Assembly (NCBI RefSeq): GCF_036345255.1
Contig: NZ_CP107783.1
Span: forward strand, 7,681,001 to 7,745,000
Direction: 5' to 3'
From: Streptomyces sp. NBC_00569
GTDB lineage: Bacteria; Actinomycetota; Actinomycetes; Streptomycetales; Streptomycetaceae
Length of the DNA: 64,000 nt
The notes beneath the pieces were generated by a model that was given only the letters and a program-made list of their open reading frames with translations, ran no database searches and was not told the DNA's origin. Shown here one piece after another: positions 40,049-47,816 of the stretch (position 1 is the first letter of the stretch; each line of letters opens with the position of its first letter). A program made the translations under genes and the position numbers.

Positions 40049-41239
40049 TCAGTCCTGTCCCGCCGTCATCGACCGTCCCAAACCGCCCAGCAGCGCCGCG
40101 AGTTGCCGCTGCTCGCCCGGAACGAGCCCCGCGAGCAGCTCCCGTTCGTGTGTGCGTCGCTCCTCGGCCACCCGGCCGACCAGGTCGGCCCCGGCCGGGG
40201 TGAGGCGGAGGTGGACGATGCGGCGGTCCTGGCCGTCACGTTCGCGTTCGATGAGGCCCGCCTCCACGAGGCGGTCGGCGTGCTGGGTGACACCGCCCGC
40301 GCTGACCGCGCCGGCCGCGGCGATCTCGCCCATCGTGCGCCGGTAGGGGGCGCCCGTCGCGTGCAGCGCGGACAGCACCTCGAAGGCGGCCAGGCTGATG
40401 CCGTGCCGCTTCACGACGCGGCCGATCAGGGTCCGGTAGCGCGCGGTGCAGGCGTTGAGGGCGGCGAACACGGCGGGGCCGGACGCGCCGGGGGCCTCGC
40501 GCGCGGGCCTGAGGCGGGCCGACGCGGGGTCCGGCTCCGGGGCCTGCCGCTCGGCGACCTGCGGTCCCGGGATCTGCCGTTCCGGGGCCTGCGGCTCCGG
40601 GGTCTGCGGCTCCAGGATCCGCCCGGTCAGCGCCGCCGTCAGGACGTCCGCGAGGACGGGCTCCAGGGTGTCCGTCGGTACCGACGTGGCCGGTTCGTGG
40701 GCGAACAGATAGCGCTCCATGATCACGCCGAAGAGGATGCTGCGGATCATGGCGATCCGCGCGTCCGCCGCGTCGCAGTCACCGAGCAGCCGTCGCAGGG
40801 GCTCGCTCACCTGCCGGTCGAGGATCGTGGACAGCAGCTCGGCGCTGGGGGGATGGCTGAGCCCCGAGCGGATCAGCGCCGGCCAGGGGTCGTGCGCGGG
40901 GAGCCGGTCCCAGCGGTCGAGATAGTCGTGGGCGAGCGCGTGCGGCAGCTCCTCCCGGCCGACCGAGGGATCGTCGAGCACGCCCTCGGTGACCCCGGTC
41001 CCGCCGCCGACGACCTCGCGGAACAGTCCGTCCTTCGAGCCGAAGTACGCCATGACCAGGCCGGGGGTGACGCCCACCTCGGCGGCGATGGCCCGGATGC
41101 CGACCCCTTTGTAGCCCTGGGCCGCGAACAGCCGACGGGCCGCCTCCAGCACGGCGCTGCGCCGCCCCTCGGGGTCGTGGGAGCGGCCGCGACGGGGCTC
41201 GGGGGCGGTCCGGTCCGGAGTGCTGTGCTCTGCGTCCAC
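40049..41239 (-). CDS. TetR-MarR fusion transcriptional regulator
   Basis: A single 396-residue frame with two unrelated DNA-binding domains. Residues 26-72 are a TetR helix-turn-helix (ARRLFAAQGYKGVGIRAIA, then AYFGSKDGLF), 73-205 the TetR ligand domain. Residues 208-250 are a Pro/Gln/Glu-rich linker with repeated PQxPE units. Residues 258-392 are a MarR domain, with the winged helix at 300-348 (MGEIAAAGAVSAGGVTQHADRL, wing ERDGQDRR). The MarR half closely resembles the separate MarR protein at 47212. It could bind two operator types or sense two ligands. Convergent with the MFS gene; a TetR-style near-palindrome lies at 41251-41264 before its start. Confidence 0.88.
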   Translation of the reverse strand: MDAEHSTPDRTAPEPRRGRSHDPEGRRSAVLEAARRLFAAQGYKGVGIRAIAAEVGVTPGLVMAYFGSKDGLFREVVGGGTGVTEGVLDDPSVGREELPHALAHDYLDRWDRLPAHDPWPALIRSGLSHPPSAELLSTILDRQVSEPLRRLLGDCDAADARIAMIRSILFGVIMERYLFAHEPATSVPTDTLEPVLADVLTAALTGRILEPQTPEPQAPERQIPGPQVAERQAPEPDPASARLRPAREAPGASGPAVFAALNACTARYRTLIGRVVKRHGISLAAFEVLSALHATGAPYRRTMGEIAAAGAVSAGGVTQHADRLVEAGLIERERDGQDRRIVHLRLTPAGADLVGRVAEERRTHERELLAGLVPGEQRQLAALLGGLGRSMTAGQD

Positions 41240-41250
41240 GTGCCTCAGAT

Positions 41251-41264
41251 TAAACGAGTGTTCA
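41251..41264 (-). promoter_or_regulatory. TetR-style operator candidate before the fusion regulator
   Basis: TAAACGAGTGTTCA, read on the minus strand as TGAACACTCGTTTA, is a near-palindrome of the TGAAC/GTTCA type frequent in TetR targets, 11 bases upstream of the fusion regulator start. Suggests autoregulation through the TetR half. The rest of the 180-base gap to 41419 contains a 13-base-spaced direct repeat CCGTTCAAAA at 41392 and 41405. Confidence 0.5.
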
Positions 41265-41419
41265 GAATGGGGTGTTCGTGCCGGCCGTACGGCGGTGACC
41301 TGCCCGGGCCGCCGTCGCCGCCACGGGCCCGGGCCACCATCACCGGCCCGCGCCTGCCCGGCGAGCGCGCGCGGAGCGCGTTCGGGAACAGCCGTTCAAA
41401 ACGCCCGTTCAAAAATGGC

Positions 41420-42514
41420 TCACGACGCGTGCACCGGCCCCGCGAGACCGCTCAGCGCCCGGCCGCTGCCGCCCCGCCGCACCGCGATGAGCTCCGCCGC
41501 GATGGACACGGCCGTCTCCTCCGGCCCGCGCCCGCCGAGGTCGAGGCCGATCGGTGAGCGCAGCCGCGCCAGTTCGGCCTCGCCGAGCCCCGCGGCCCGC
41601 AGTCGTGCCAGCCGGTCCTCGTGCGTACGCCGGCTGCCCATGGCGCCCACGTACCCGGCCCTGCTGCGCAGAGCCAGTTCGAGGACGGGCACGTCGAAGC
41701 GGGCGTCATGGGTCAGCACGCACACGGCGGTGGCCGCGTCCACCTGGTCCTCGTGGGCCGCGAACCAGCGGTGCGGCCAGTCCACGACGACCTCGTGCGC
41801 GTCCGGGAAACGGGCGGCCGTGGCGAAGGCCGGGCGGGCGTCGCACACGGTCACCCGGTGTCCGAGCAGCGCCCCGATCCGTACGAGGGGGCGAGCGAAC
41901 TCGACCGCGCCGCACACCAGGAGGTGCGGCGGCACCCCGAAGGCCTGCACGAACAGGTCCCGCTCGGGCGTGCACGACGGGTCCGGGCCCGGCTCGCCGA
42001 CGCGTACGAGGCCGCTCGTGCCGCGGGTGAGCAGCGCTTCGGCGGCCTGAGCCGCGGCACGGTCGAGCCGTGCGTCGCCGAGTGTCCCGCTCACCCCGGA
42101 AGCGCCCGTGGCGAGGCTTCCCGGCCCGCCCTCCACCGGCGTCACCAGCGCCACCGGGACATGGGCCGCGAGGTCGGCTGCCACACGGGCGAGCGGTGCG
42201 TCGGCGGTGACCTCGCGTATCAGCACCTCTATGGTTCCGCCGCAGGTCAGGCCCACCGAGAAGGCGTCGTCGTCGCTGACCCCGTACGTCTCGCGGGCGG
42301 GCCCCGCACCGGCGAGGACGTCCTCCGCGACCGCGCACACCGAGGCCTCCACACAGCCGCCGGAGACGCTGCCGACCACGCGGCCGTCCTCGGCGACCAG
42401 CATCGACGTACCCGCGGCGTGCGGGGCGGAGCCCCAGGTGCGGACGACCGTGGCCATCGCGAAGCGGGTCGCGGACGCCTGCCACGCGGCTGCCTGGTCG
42501 ATCACGTGTCGCAT
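41420..42514 (-). CDS. XdhC/CoxF family molybdoenzyme maturation factor
   Basis: A 364-residue XdhC-family protein that is expected to sulphurate and/or insert the molybdenum cofactor into the neighbouring hydroxylase. The N-terminal XdhC_CoxI domain (about 1-110) has VVRTWGSAPHAAGTSMLV and GSVSGGCVEASV; the C-terminal Rossmann domain (about 195-355) has LLVCGAVEFARPLVRIG, VLTHDARFDVPVL, GYVGAMGSRRTHEDR and SPIGLDLGGRGPEETAVSI, all standard. The ATG at 42514 has GAGGTG upstream. Divergent from the hydroxylase operon it serves, across a short AT-rich gap. Confidence 0.92.
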   Translation of the reverse strand: MRHVIDQAAAWQASATRFAMATVVRTWGSAPHAAGTSMLVAEDGRVVGSVSGGCVEASVCAVAEDVLAGAGPARETYGVSDDDAFSVGLTCGGTIEVLIREVTADAPLARVAADLAAHVPVALVTPVEGGPGSLATGASGVSGTLGDARLDRAAAQAAEALLTRGTSGLVRVGEPGPDPSCTPERDLFVQAFGVPPHLLVCGAVEFARPLVRIGALLGHRVTVCDARPAFATAARFPDAHEVVVDWPHRWFAAHEDQVDAATAVCVLTHDARFDVPVLELALRSRAGYVGAMGSRRTHEDRLARLRAAGLGEAELARLRSPIGLDLGGRGPEETAVSIAAELIAVRRGGSGRALSGLAGPVHAS

Positions 42515-42539
42515 GTCTCTCACCTCGAGCACATCGAAT

Positions 42540-42631
42540 CGGCTGCACCCTCTTGCCAAGAAGAAACTTTAGTGTAAATCATTTCAGGCATTAGATAGTT
42601 GTGTCGACCCGAGAGGCCTGGTGGAAGCCGG
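42540..42631. promoter_or_regulatory. AT-rich divergent control region of xdhC-like gene and Mo-hydroxylase operon
   Basis: About 90 bases much richer in A/T than the surroundings, with a TTTA-GTG-TAAA inverted repeat at 42568-42578 and AAATCATTT next to it. Both divergent genes probably start transcription here. Specific regulator not assignable. Confidence 0.45.
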
Positions 42632-43501
42632 TTGAAACCGACACCCTTTGACTACAGCGCTCCAGGCAGCGTCGGCGAGGTGCTCGCCCTCCTCGCCGAC
42701 GAGGAGCGGGAGGCCAAGGTCCTGGCCGGCGGCCAGTCCCTGATCCCCATGCTCAGCATGCGCCTCGCCCGCCCGGGACTGCTCGTCGACATCACGCGGG
42801 TCCCCGGCCTCGACCGCCTGTACACCGACGTGTCGGGCGCTCTGCACATCGGCGCCGCCGTCCGGCAGTCCCGGGCCGCGGACGACCCCGTGGTGCGCGA
42901 GGGGTGGCCCCTCCTCGCGGCGGCGATCCGGCGCATAGGGCACCCGCAGATCCGCCACCGCGGCACGGTCTGCGGCAGCCTCGCGCACCACGACCCCGCC
43001 GCCGAACTGCCGACCGCCGCGCTCGCCCTCGACGCCCGCTTCGTGATCGCCGGACCCGGCGGCACCCGTACCGTCGGCGCCGCCGACTTCTTCGTGGCCA
43101 CCTTCCAGACCGCCGTGGCACCGGACGAGCTCCTCACCGAGGTCGTCCTGCCGCCGAGGGCCCGTGACGGCTGGGCCTTCGAGGAACTCGCCCGCAGACA
43201 TGGTGACTTCGCCACCGTCGGCGTCGCGGTCACCCTGCGCCGGGCGCCGGACCGGCGCACGGTCGGCGCCGCCCGCGCGGTCTTCTGCGGCGCGGGCCCC
43301 GTCCCCGTCCGCCTGCCCGCCGTCGAGGAGGCGCTCACCGGGACCGACGCGGGAACGGCGGCCCTCGACGCGGCCGCGTCCGCCGCGCTCGCCGGGCTCG
43401 CGCCCGCCGACGACGTCCACGCCACGGCCGCCTACCGCCGCGAGGCCGCCGCCCACCTCCTCGTCCGTGCCTGCACCCTCGCCTGGGAGCGCTGCTCATG
43501 A
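42632..43501 (+). CDS. Molybdenum hydroxylase, FAD subunit (CoxM-like)
   Basis: A 289-residue FAD-binding subunit of the xanthine dehydrogenase/CO dehydrogenase class. I chose the TTG at 42632, giving MKPTPFDYSAPGSVGEVL, the usual start of this family; a TTG at 42599 in frame is less likely. FAD contacts: AGGQSLIPMLSMRLARP (34-50) and RHRGTVCGSLAHHDPAAELP (about 105-124), the latter standing for the TIGG-type second motif. It transfers electrons from the 2Fe-2S subunit to the acceptor. Ends in an ATGA overlap with the next subunit. Confidence 0.9.
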   Translation: MKPTPFDYSAPGSVGEVLALLADEEREAKVLAGGQSLIPMLSMRLARPGLLVDITRVPGLDRLYTDVSGALHIGAAVRQSRAADDPVVREGWPLLAAAIRRIGHPQIRHRGTVCGSLAHHDPAAELPTAALALDARFVIAGPGGTRTVGAADFFVATFQTAVAPDELLTEVVLPPRARDGWAFEELARRHGDFATVGVAVTLRRAPDRRTVGAARAVFCGAGPVPVRLPAVEEALTGTDAGTAALDAAASAALAGLAPADDVHATAAYRREAAAHLLVRACTLAWERCS

Positions 43502-44070
43502 CCACCGACCTCGCCACACCCGACCCGGCGGCGGCCACCCGCGCCGCCGCGCCGCCGCTCGCCGAACCCTCCGGCTGGCACGAGATCCGCCTGACCGTCG
43601 ACGGCGCGTCCGTGACCGCCCAGGTGGAGTCCCGGCTGCTGCTCAGCGACTTCCTGCGGGACCGGCTGGGCCTCACCGGCACCCATGTCGGCTGCGAGCA
43701 CGGCGTCTGCGGCGCCTGCACCGTCCTCCTCGACGGCGAACCCGCCCGCTCCTGCCTGACCCTGGCCGTGCAGTGCGAGGGCGCCGAGCTGCGCACGGTC
43801 GAGGGCCTCGCCCCCGGTGACGCCCCGCTCACCCCCGTACAGCGGGCGTTCCACGAGTGCCACGGGATGCAGTGCGGCTTCTGCACCCCCGGATTCGTGA
43901 TGACGGCGACCGCGCTGACCGAACAGCCCCAGCGGCCCGACGCGGCTGATGTCGCCGACGCCCTCAGCGGACACCTGTGCCGCTGCACGGGCTACCGCAA
44001 CATCCGCCGTGCCGTGTGCCAGGCGCTGGACGAGCGCTTCGCCGGCGGCCCCGCCGGGCGGGGGGAGTGA
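43498..44070 (+). CDS. Molybdenum hydroxylase, 2Fe-2S subunit (CoxS-like)
   Basis: A 190-residue iron-sulphur subunit. An N-terminal extension of about 25 Ala/Pro-rich residues precedes the plant-ferredoxin domain with cluster I cysteines in GCEHGVCGACTVLLDGEPARSC, then the four-helix domain with cluster II cysteines in CGFCTPGFVM and CRCTGY. All eight cysteines expected are present. It carries electrons from the Mo centre to FAD. Start overlaps the FAD subunit by 4 bases. Confidence 0.93.
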   Translation: MTTDLATPDPAAATRAAAPPLAEPSGWHEIRLTVDGASVTAQVESRLLLSDFLRDRLGLTGTHVGCEHGVCGACTVLLDGEPARSCLTLAVQCEGAELRTVEGLAPGDAPLTPVQRAFHECHGMQCGFCTPGFVMTATALTEQPQRPDAADVADALSGHLCRCTGYRNIRRAVCQALDERFAGGPAGRGE

Positions 44071-44075
44071 CCCGC

Positions 44076-46487
44076 ATGTCCCACGGACCGTCCCACGCAC
44101 CCCGGCAGCCCGCGCCGGGCGGCGGCCCCTGGACCGGCCGCCCCGTCCCGCGCGTCGAGGACGACCGCCTCCTGCGGGGCAACGGCCGCTACGTCGACGA
44201 CGTCGCCCTGCCCGGCGCCGCCGAGGCCGCCTTCCTGCGCAGCCCGCACGCCCACGCCCGCATCCGGTCGGTCGACGTCACCGCCGCGCTCGCCGCCCCC
44301 GGGGTCGTCGCCGTCTGGACCGGCGCCGACGTGGCCCATCTGCCCGCCATGCTCAACAAGGAGGAGCTGCGTACCCCGCCCGGCCTCGCCGAACTCCTCG
44401 ACCCGTACGTCGCGATCACCCCGATGCCGCTCCTCGCCACGGACAGGGTCCTCTACGTCGGCCAGCCCGTCGCGGTCGTCCTGGCCGAGAACCGCTACCT
44501 CGCCGAGGACGCCCTCGAACTCGTCGACGTCCGCTACGCGCCCCTGCCCGTCCTCGTCGACCCCGACCGCGCACTGGCCGAGGACGCCCCGCTGCTCCAC
44601 GACGAGCTGCGTGACAACACCGCGGTCGCCGTGGCCACCAAGGTGGGCGACCCCGACGCGGCGTTCGCCTCGGCCCACGCCGTCGTCAGCGAGGAGTTTC
44701 AGGCCCACCGCTATGTCGCCTCGCCCATCGAGACCCGCGCGGTCTCGGCCCAGGTCGACCCGTACAGCGGCGAGCTGACCGTCTGGTCCAACACCCAGAC
44801 CCCGCACCGGGTGCGGGAGGCCACGGCGCACACGCTCGGCCTCGATCCGGAACGCGTCCGCGTCATCGCCACCGACGTCGGCGGCGGCTTCGGACAGAAG
44901 GGCATCCTCTACGTCGAGGAGATGCTCGTCCCGTACGCGGCCCGTGTCCTGGGCCGCCCCGTGCTCTGGCGCGAGGACCGCAACGAGAACCTGACGGCCT
45001 CCTCGCACGCCCGCGAGCAGATCCACCGCATCGAACTCGCCGCGGACGCCCAGGGCCACCTCCTCGCCGTACGCGACCGCATCACCGTCAACTTCGGCGC
45101 GTACAACATGACCGGCCTGGTCGTGCCCTACAACTCGGTGTGCCACCTCCTCGGCCCCTACCGCGTCCCGCACGTGGACATCGACGTCGTCGGTGTCCTC
45201 ACCAACACCACCTTCGCCACGCCCTACCGGGGAGCGGGCCGCCCCGAGACCGTCTTCGCGATGGAGCGCGCGATGGACCGCCTCGCCGCCGAACTCGGCA
45301 TCGAACCGGCCGAGTTGAGGGCGCGCAACCTCGTGGGCCCCGACGAGATGCCGTACGCGACGGGCCTCGTGGACCGCTCCGGCAAACCGCAGTCGTACGA
45401 CTCCGGGGACTTCCCCGAGCTGCTGCGGCGCGCCGTCGCCAAGGCCGACCTCGAAGGCGTGCGCGCCCGGCAGCGCGAGGGCGCCCGCGACGGCAGGCTC
45501 GTCGGGATCGGCTTCGCGATGTACATCGAGGCGACCGGACTCGGCCCGTTCGAGACCGCCCGCATCGACATCGCCCCCAGCGGCCGGGTCAAGCTCGCGA
45601 TCGGCGCGCCCTCCCAGGGGCAGGGACATCGCACGTCCATGGCGCAGATCGCCGCCGACGCGATCGGAGTGCCCTTCGACGCCGTCGACGTGGTGGGCGG
45701 GGACACCTCCGCGACGCCGTTCGGCGTCGGCACGATCGCGAGCCGGGCCCTCGTCAACGCGGGCAACGCCACGCACCGGGCAGGCCGCCTCGTCCGCGAG
45801 AAGATCATCGAGGCCGCGGCGCGCCGGCTCGGCGTCCCCGCCGACGGCCTCGACCTGCGCGAGGGCGTCATCAGGTCCAAGGCCGCCGAGGGGCCGGCCC
45901 TCACCCTGGCCGAACTCGCCGGCCGGGCCCCGCTTCCCGGCACCCCCGAACCCACCGACGGCCGGCACGGCACCGAGCTCAGCGAGACCGTGCACTTCCG
46001 TCCACCCGGCTTCGCCGTCTCGAGCGGGGCGCACGCCGCCGTCGTCGAGGTCGACGAACACACCGGAGAGACCGAGATCCTGCACTACGTGGCCGTCCAC
46101 GACGCCGGCGTCATCGTCAACCCGATGATCGCCGAGGGCCAGGTCACCGGCGGCATCGCCCAGGGCATCGGCGGCGCGCTCTACGAGGAGATGATCTACG
46201 GCCCCGACGGCCAGCCCCGTACCGGCACCTACATGGACTACCTGGTGCCGACCTCGTCCGAGATACCCGACCTCGACCTCGACGAGATCCACTCCCCGAG
46301 CCCGATGAACGACCTCGGCGTCAAGGGCCTCGGTGAGGGCGGCGCCATCGCCCCGCAGGCCGTCCTCGCGAACGCCGTCGAGGACGCGCTGCGCCCCTTC
46401 GGCGTGGTCGTCCGGCGCGGCCCCCTGTCGCCCAGCCGCGTCCGCGACCTGCTCCGCGCGGCCGGCCGGCCCACGGCCGCCCGCTGA
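44076..46487 (+). CDS. Molybdenum hydroxylase, large Mo-cofactor subunit
   Basis: An 803-residue catalytic subunit of the xanthine dehydrogenase family. ATG at 44076, 5 bases after the 2Fe-2S subunit. Landmarks: GNGRYVDDV, GGGFGQKG (Mo-cofactor contact, about 270), PYRGAGRPE (about 384-392), and the catalytic Glu in LGVKGLGEGGAI (about 754). The active-site loop reads PYRGAGR, like 'form II' CoxL-type AYRGAGR and unlike the AYxCSFR loop of true CO dehydrogenase, so CO is not the expected substrate. It should hydroxylate an aldehyde or an N-heterocyclic ring carbon with water as oxygen source. Confidence 0.9.
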   Translation: MSHGPSHAPRQPAPGGGPWTGRPVPRVEDDRLLRGNGRYVDDVALPGAAEAAFLRSPHAHARIRSVDVTAALAAPGVVAVWTGADVAHLPAMLNKEELRTPPGLAELLDPYVAITPMPLLATDRVLYVGQPVAVVLAENRYLAEDALELVDVRYAPLPVLVDPDRALAEDAPLLHDELRDNTAVAVATKVGDPDAAFASAHAVVSEEFQAHRYVASPIETRAVSAQVDPYSGELTVWSNTQTPHRVREATAHTLGLDPERVRVIATDVGGGFGQKGILYVEEMLVPYAARVLGRPVLWREDRNENLTASSHAREQIHRIELAADAQGHLLAVRDRITVNFGAYNMTGLVVPYNSVCHLLGPYRVPHVDIDVVGVLTNTTFATPYRGAGRPETVFAMERAMDRLAAELGIEPAELRARNLVGPDEMPYATGLVDRSGKPQSYDSGDFPELLRRAVAKADLEGVRARQREGARDGRLVGIGFAMYIEATGLGPFETARIDIAPSGRVKLAIGAPSQGQGHRTSMAQIAADAIGVPFDAVDVVGGDTSATPFGVGTIASRALVNAGNATHRAGRLVREKIIEAAARRLGVPADGLDLREGVIRSKAAEGPALTLAELAGRAPLPGTPEPTDGRHGTELSETVHFRPPGFAVSSGAHAAVVEVDEHTGETEILHYVAVHDAGVIVNPMIAEGQVTGGIAQGIGGALYEEMIYGPDGQPRTGTYMDYLVPTSSEIPDLDLDEIHSPSPMNDLGVKGLGEGGAIAPQAVLANAVEDALRPFGVVVRRGPLSPSRVRDLLRAAGRPTAAR

Positions 46488-46525
46488 CCCGGCGCCGCTC
46501 CACCCCGACGATTGGACACCCACCC

Positions 46526-47155
46526 ATGCGACTCGACCACTCCTTCACCGTCCCGGCCACGCCCGACGACGCGTGGAAACTCTTCCTCGACCTCGGCCGT
46601 GTGGCCCCTTGCATGCCGGGCGCCGTGCTCGACACCCTCGACGGCGACGCCTTCACCGGTCGCGTCAAGGTGAAGGTCGGCGCCGTGCAGATGAGCTACC
46701 GCGGTGAGGGCACCGTGACCCGCGACGAGAGCGGCCGCTCGATGGTCCTCGACCTCAGCGGCAGCGAGACCCGGGGCGCGGGCACCGCGTCCGCCACCGT
46801 CACCGCGTCACTCGCCGCGGACCCGGCGGGCACACGGGTCCGCGTCAGCACCGACCTCGACATCACGGGCCGCCCGGCCCAGTTCGGCCGCGGCATCATG
46901 ACCGAGGTCGGTGACCGCATCGTGCGCCAATTCGCCGACCGGCTGGAGGCGTTGCTGAGGGAACCGGCCACCGCGGAGGCCGCGGCGGCGGTCCCGTCCC
47001 AGGCCCGCGAGCCCGAAGCGGTGGACCTCGGCGCGGCAGCGCTGCCCGTCCTCCTCCGGAAGGCCGCCGTCCCGGCCGCGGCCGTCCTCGTCACGATCGC
47101 CGTGATCCGCCTCTTCGCCCGACGCGCGTCCGGCCCCCGATCGCTTCAGGGGTAG
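46526..47155 (+). CDS. SRPBCC family protein (CoxG-like)
   Basis: A 209-residue CoxG-type protein. It begins MRLDHSFTVPATPDDAWKLFLDLGRVAPCMPGA, the signature of the CoxG group, with the SRPBCC barrel to about residue 150; a Pro/Ala linker and a C-terminal hydrophobic segment (LLRKAAVPAAAVLVTIAVIRLFARR, 176-200) predict membrane attachment with the domain in the cytoplasm. In oligotrophic CO dehydrogenase clusters CoxG helps to anchor the enzyme at the membrane; the same role is likely here. 38 bases after the Mo subunit. Confidence 0.88.
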   Translation: MRLDHSFTVPATPDDAWKLFLDLGRVAPCMPGAVLDTLDGDAFTGRVKVKVGAVQMSYRGEGTVTRDESGRSMVLDLSGSETRGAGTASATVTASLAADPAGTRVRVSTDLDITGRPAQFGRGIMTEVGDRIVRQFADRLEALLREPATAEAAAAVPSQAREPEAVDLGAAALPVLLRKAAVPAAAVLVTIAVIRLFARRASGPRSLQG

Positions 47156-47167
47156 GATTTTCAGGGG
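47145..47167 (+). repeat. Direct repeat before the MarR gene
   Basis: TTCAGGGG occurs at 47145-47152 and 47160-47167, each followed by (CG)TAGGA, giving a 15-base period between the CoxG-like stop and the MarR start. Possible regulator or polymerase contact site; weak evidence. Confidence 0.35.
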
Positions 47168-47211
47168 CGTAGGACATCGCGTCGCGCCCGGGAGCGGCCG
47201 AGGGGACGGGG

Positions 47212-47748
47212 ATGGCTGAACGGAAGGCGCCACGGCGTGATGCCGTGGCGGAGGTCATCGAGGACTGGGCGCGTGAGCGGCCCGAGCTGGACACGACCCC
47301 ACTGGAGGTCCTCGCCCGGCTGCACCGCTCGTTCCTGCGGTACAACACCAAGCTGATCGCCTCGATAGAGCGGCACGGGCTCTCCGTCGCCGGGTTCGAC
47401 GTGCTGACCGCGCTGCGCCGCTCCGGCGAGCCGTATCGCCTGACCGCCGGGCAGCTCGCCGACCAGGGGCTCGTCTCGTCGGCCGGGGTCACCCTGCGCA
47501 TAGACCGCCTGGAGAAGGACGGCCTGATCGTCAGGGAACGCGACGCCGGCGACCGCAGAGTCGTCTACTCACGGCTCACGGACGCGGGCCTCGCCACGGT
47601 CGACGAGGTGTTCACCGAGCACCTGGACAACGAACGCCGGATGCTCGGCGAGCTCTCCCCCTCGGAGTGCCGCCAGCTCGCGCGGCTCCTGCGCAAGCTG
47701 GAGAACTCCATCCTCGCGTCCGACACCCCGGACGAAGCGGCTTCATAG
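47212..47748 (+). CDS. MarR family transcriptional regulator
   Basis: A 178-residue MarR protein. The winged helix-turn-helix spans about residues 70-125 (AGQLADQGLVSSAGVTLRIDRLEKDGLIVRERDAGDRR split across helix and wing). The flanking helices (FLRYNTKLIASIERHG and LRKLENSIL) form the dimer domain. It is the last gene of the Mo-hydroxylase operon and probably controls it in response to an aromatic ligand. Its sequence is clearly related to the MarR half of the fusion regulator at 40049. ATG start after GGGGACGGGG. Confidence 0.9.
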   Translation: MAERKAPRRDAVAEVIEDWARERPELDTTPLEVLARLHRSFLRYNTKLIASIERHGLSVAGFDVLTALRRSGEPYRLTAGQLADQGLVSSAGVTLRIDRLEKDGLIVRERDAGDRRVVYSRLTDAGLATVDEVFTEHLDNERRMLGELSPSECRQLARLLRKLENSILASDTPDEAAS

Positions 47749-47762
47749 AGACGGAGCGGGTT

Positions 47763-47786
47763 CCGGGCGACGCAGCGGTCGCCCGG
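47763..47786. terminator. Terminator between the MarR and luciferase-like genes
   Basis: CCGGGCGAC (47763-47771) and GTCGCCCGG (47778-47786), a 9-bp perfect stem with a 6-base loop, between two convergent genes. Confidence 0.7.
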
Positions 47787-47816
47787 CGACGATGCGGCTT
47801 CCTGGAACCGGGGCGC

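Noticed and set aside
40490..40618. Short tandem repeats that might be a CRISPR-like or minisatellite array
   Set aside because: They encode the PQxPE linker of the TetR-MarR fusion in frame; units are short, degenerate and without spacers.
42632..46487. Annotation as aerobic CO dehydrogenase (coxMSL)
   Set aside because: The active-site loop is PYRGAGR, not the AYxCSFR of true CO dehydrogenase; only the general family was kept.
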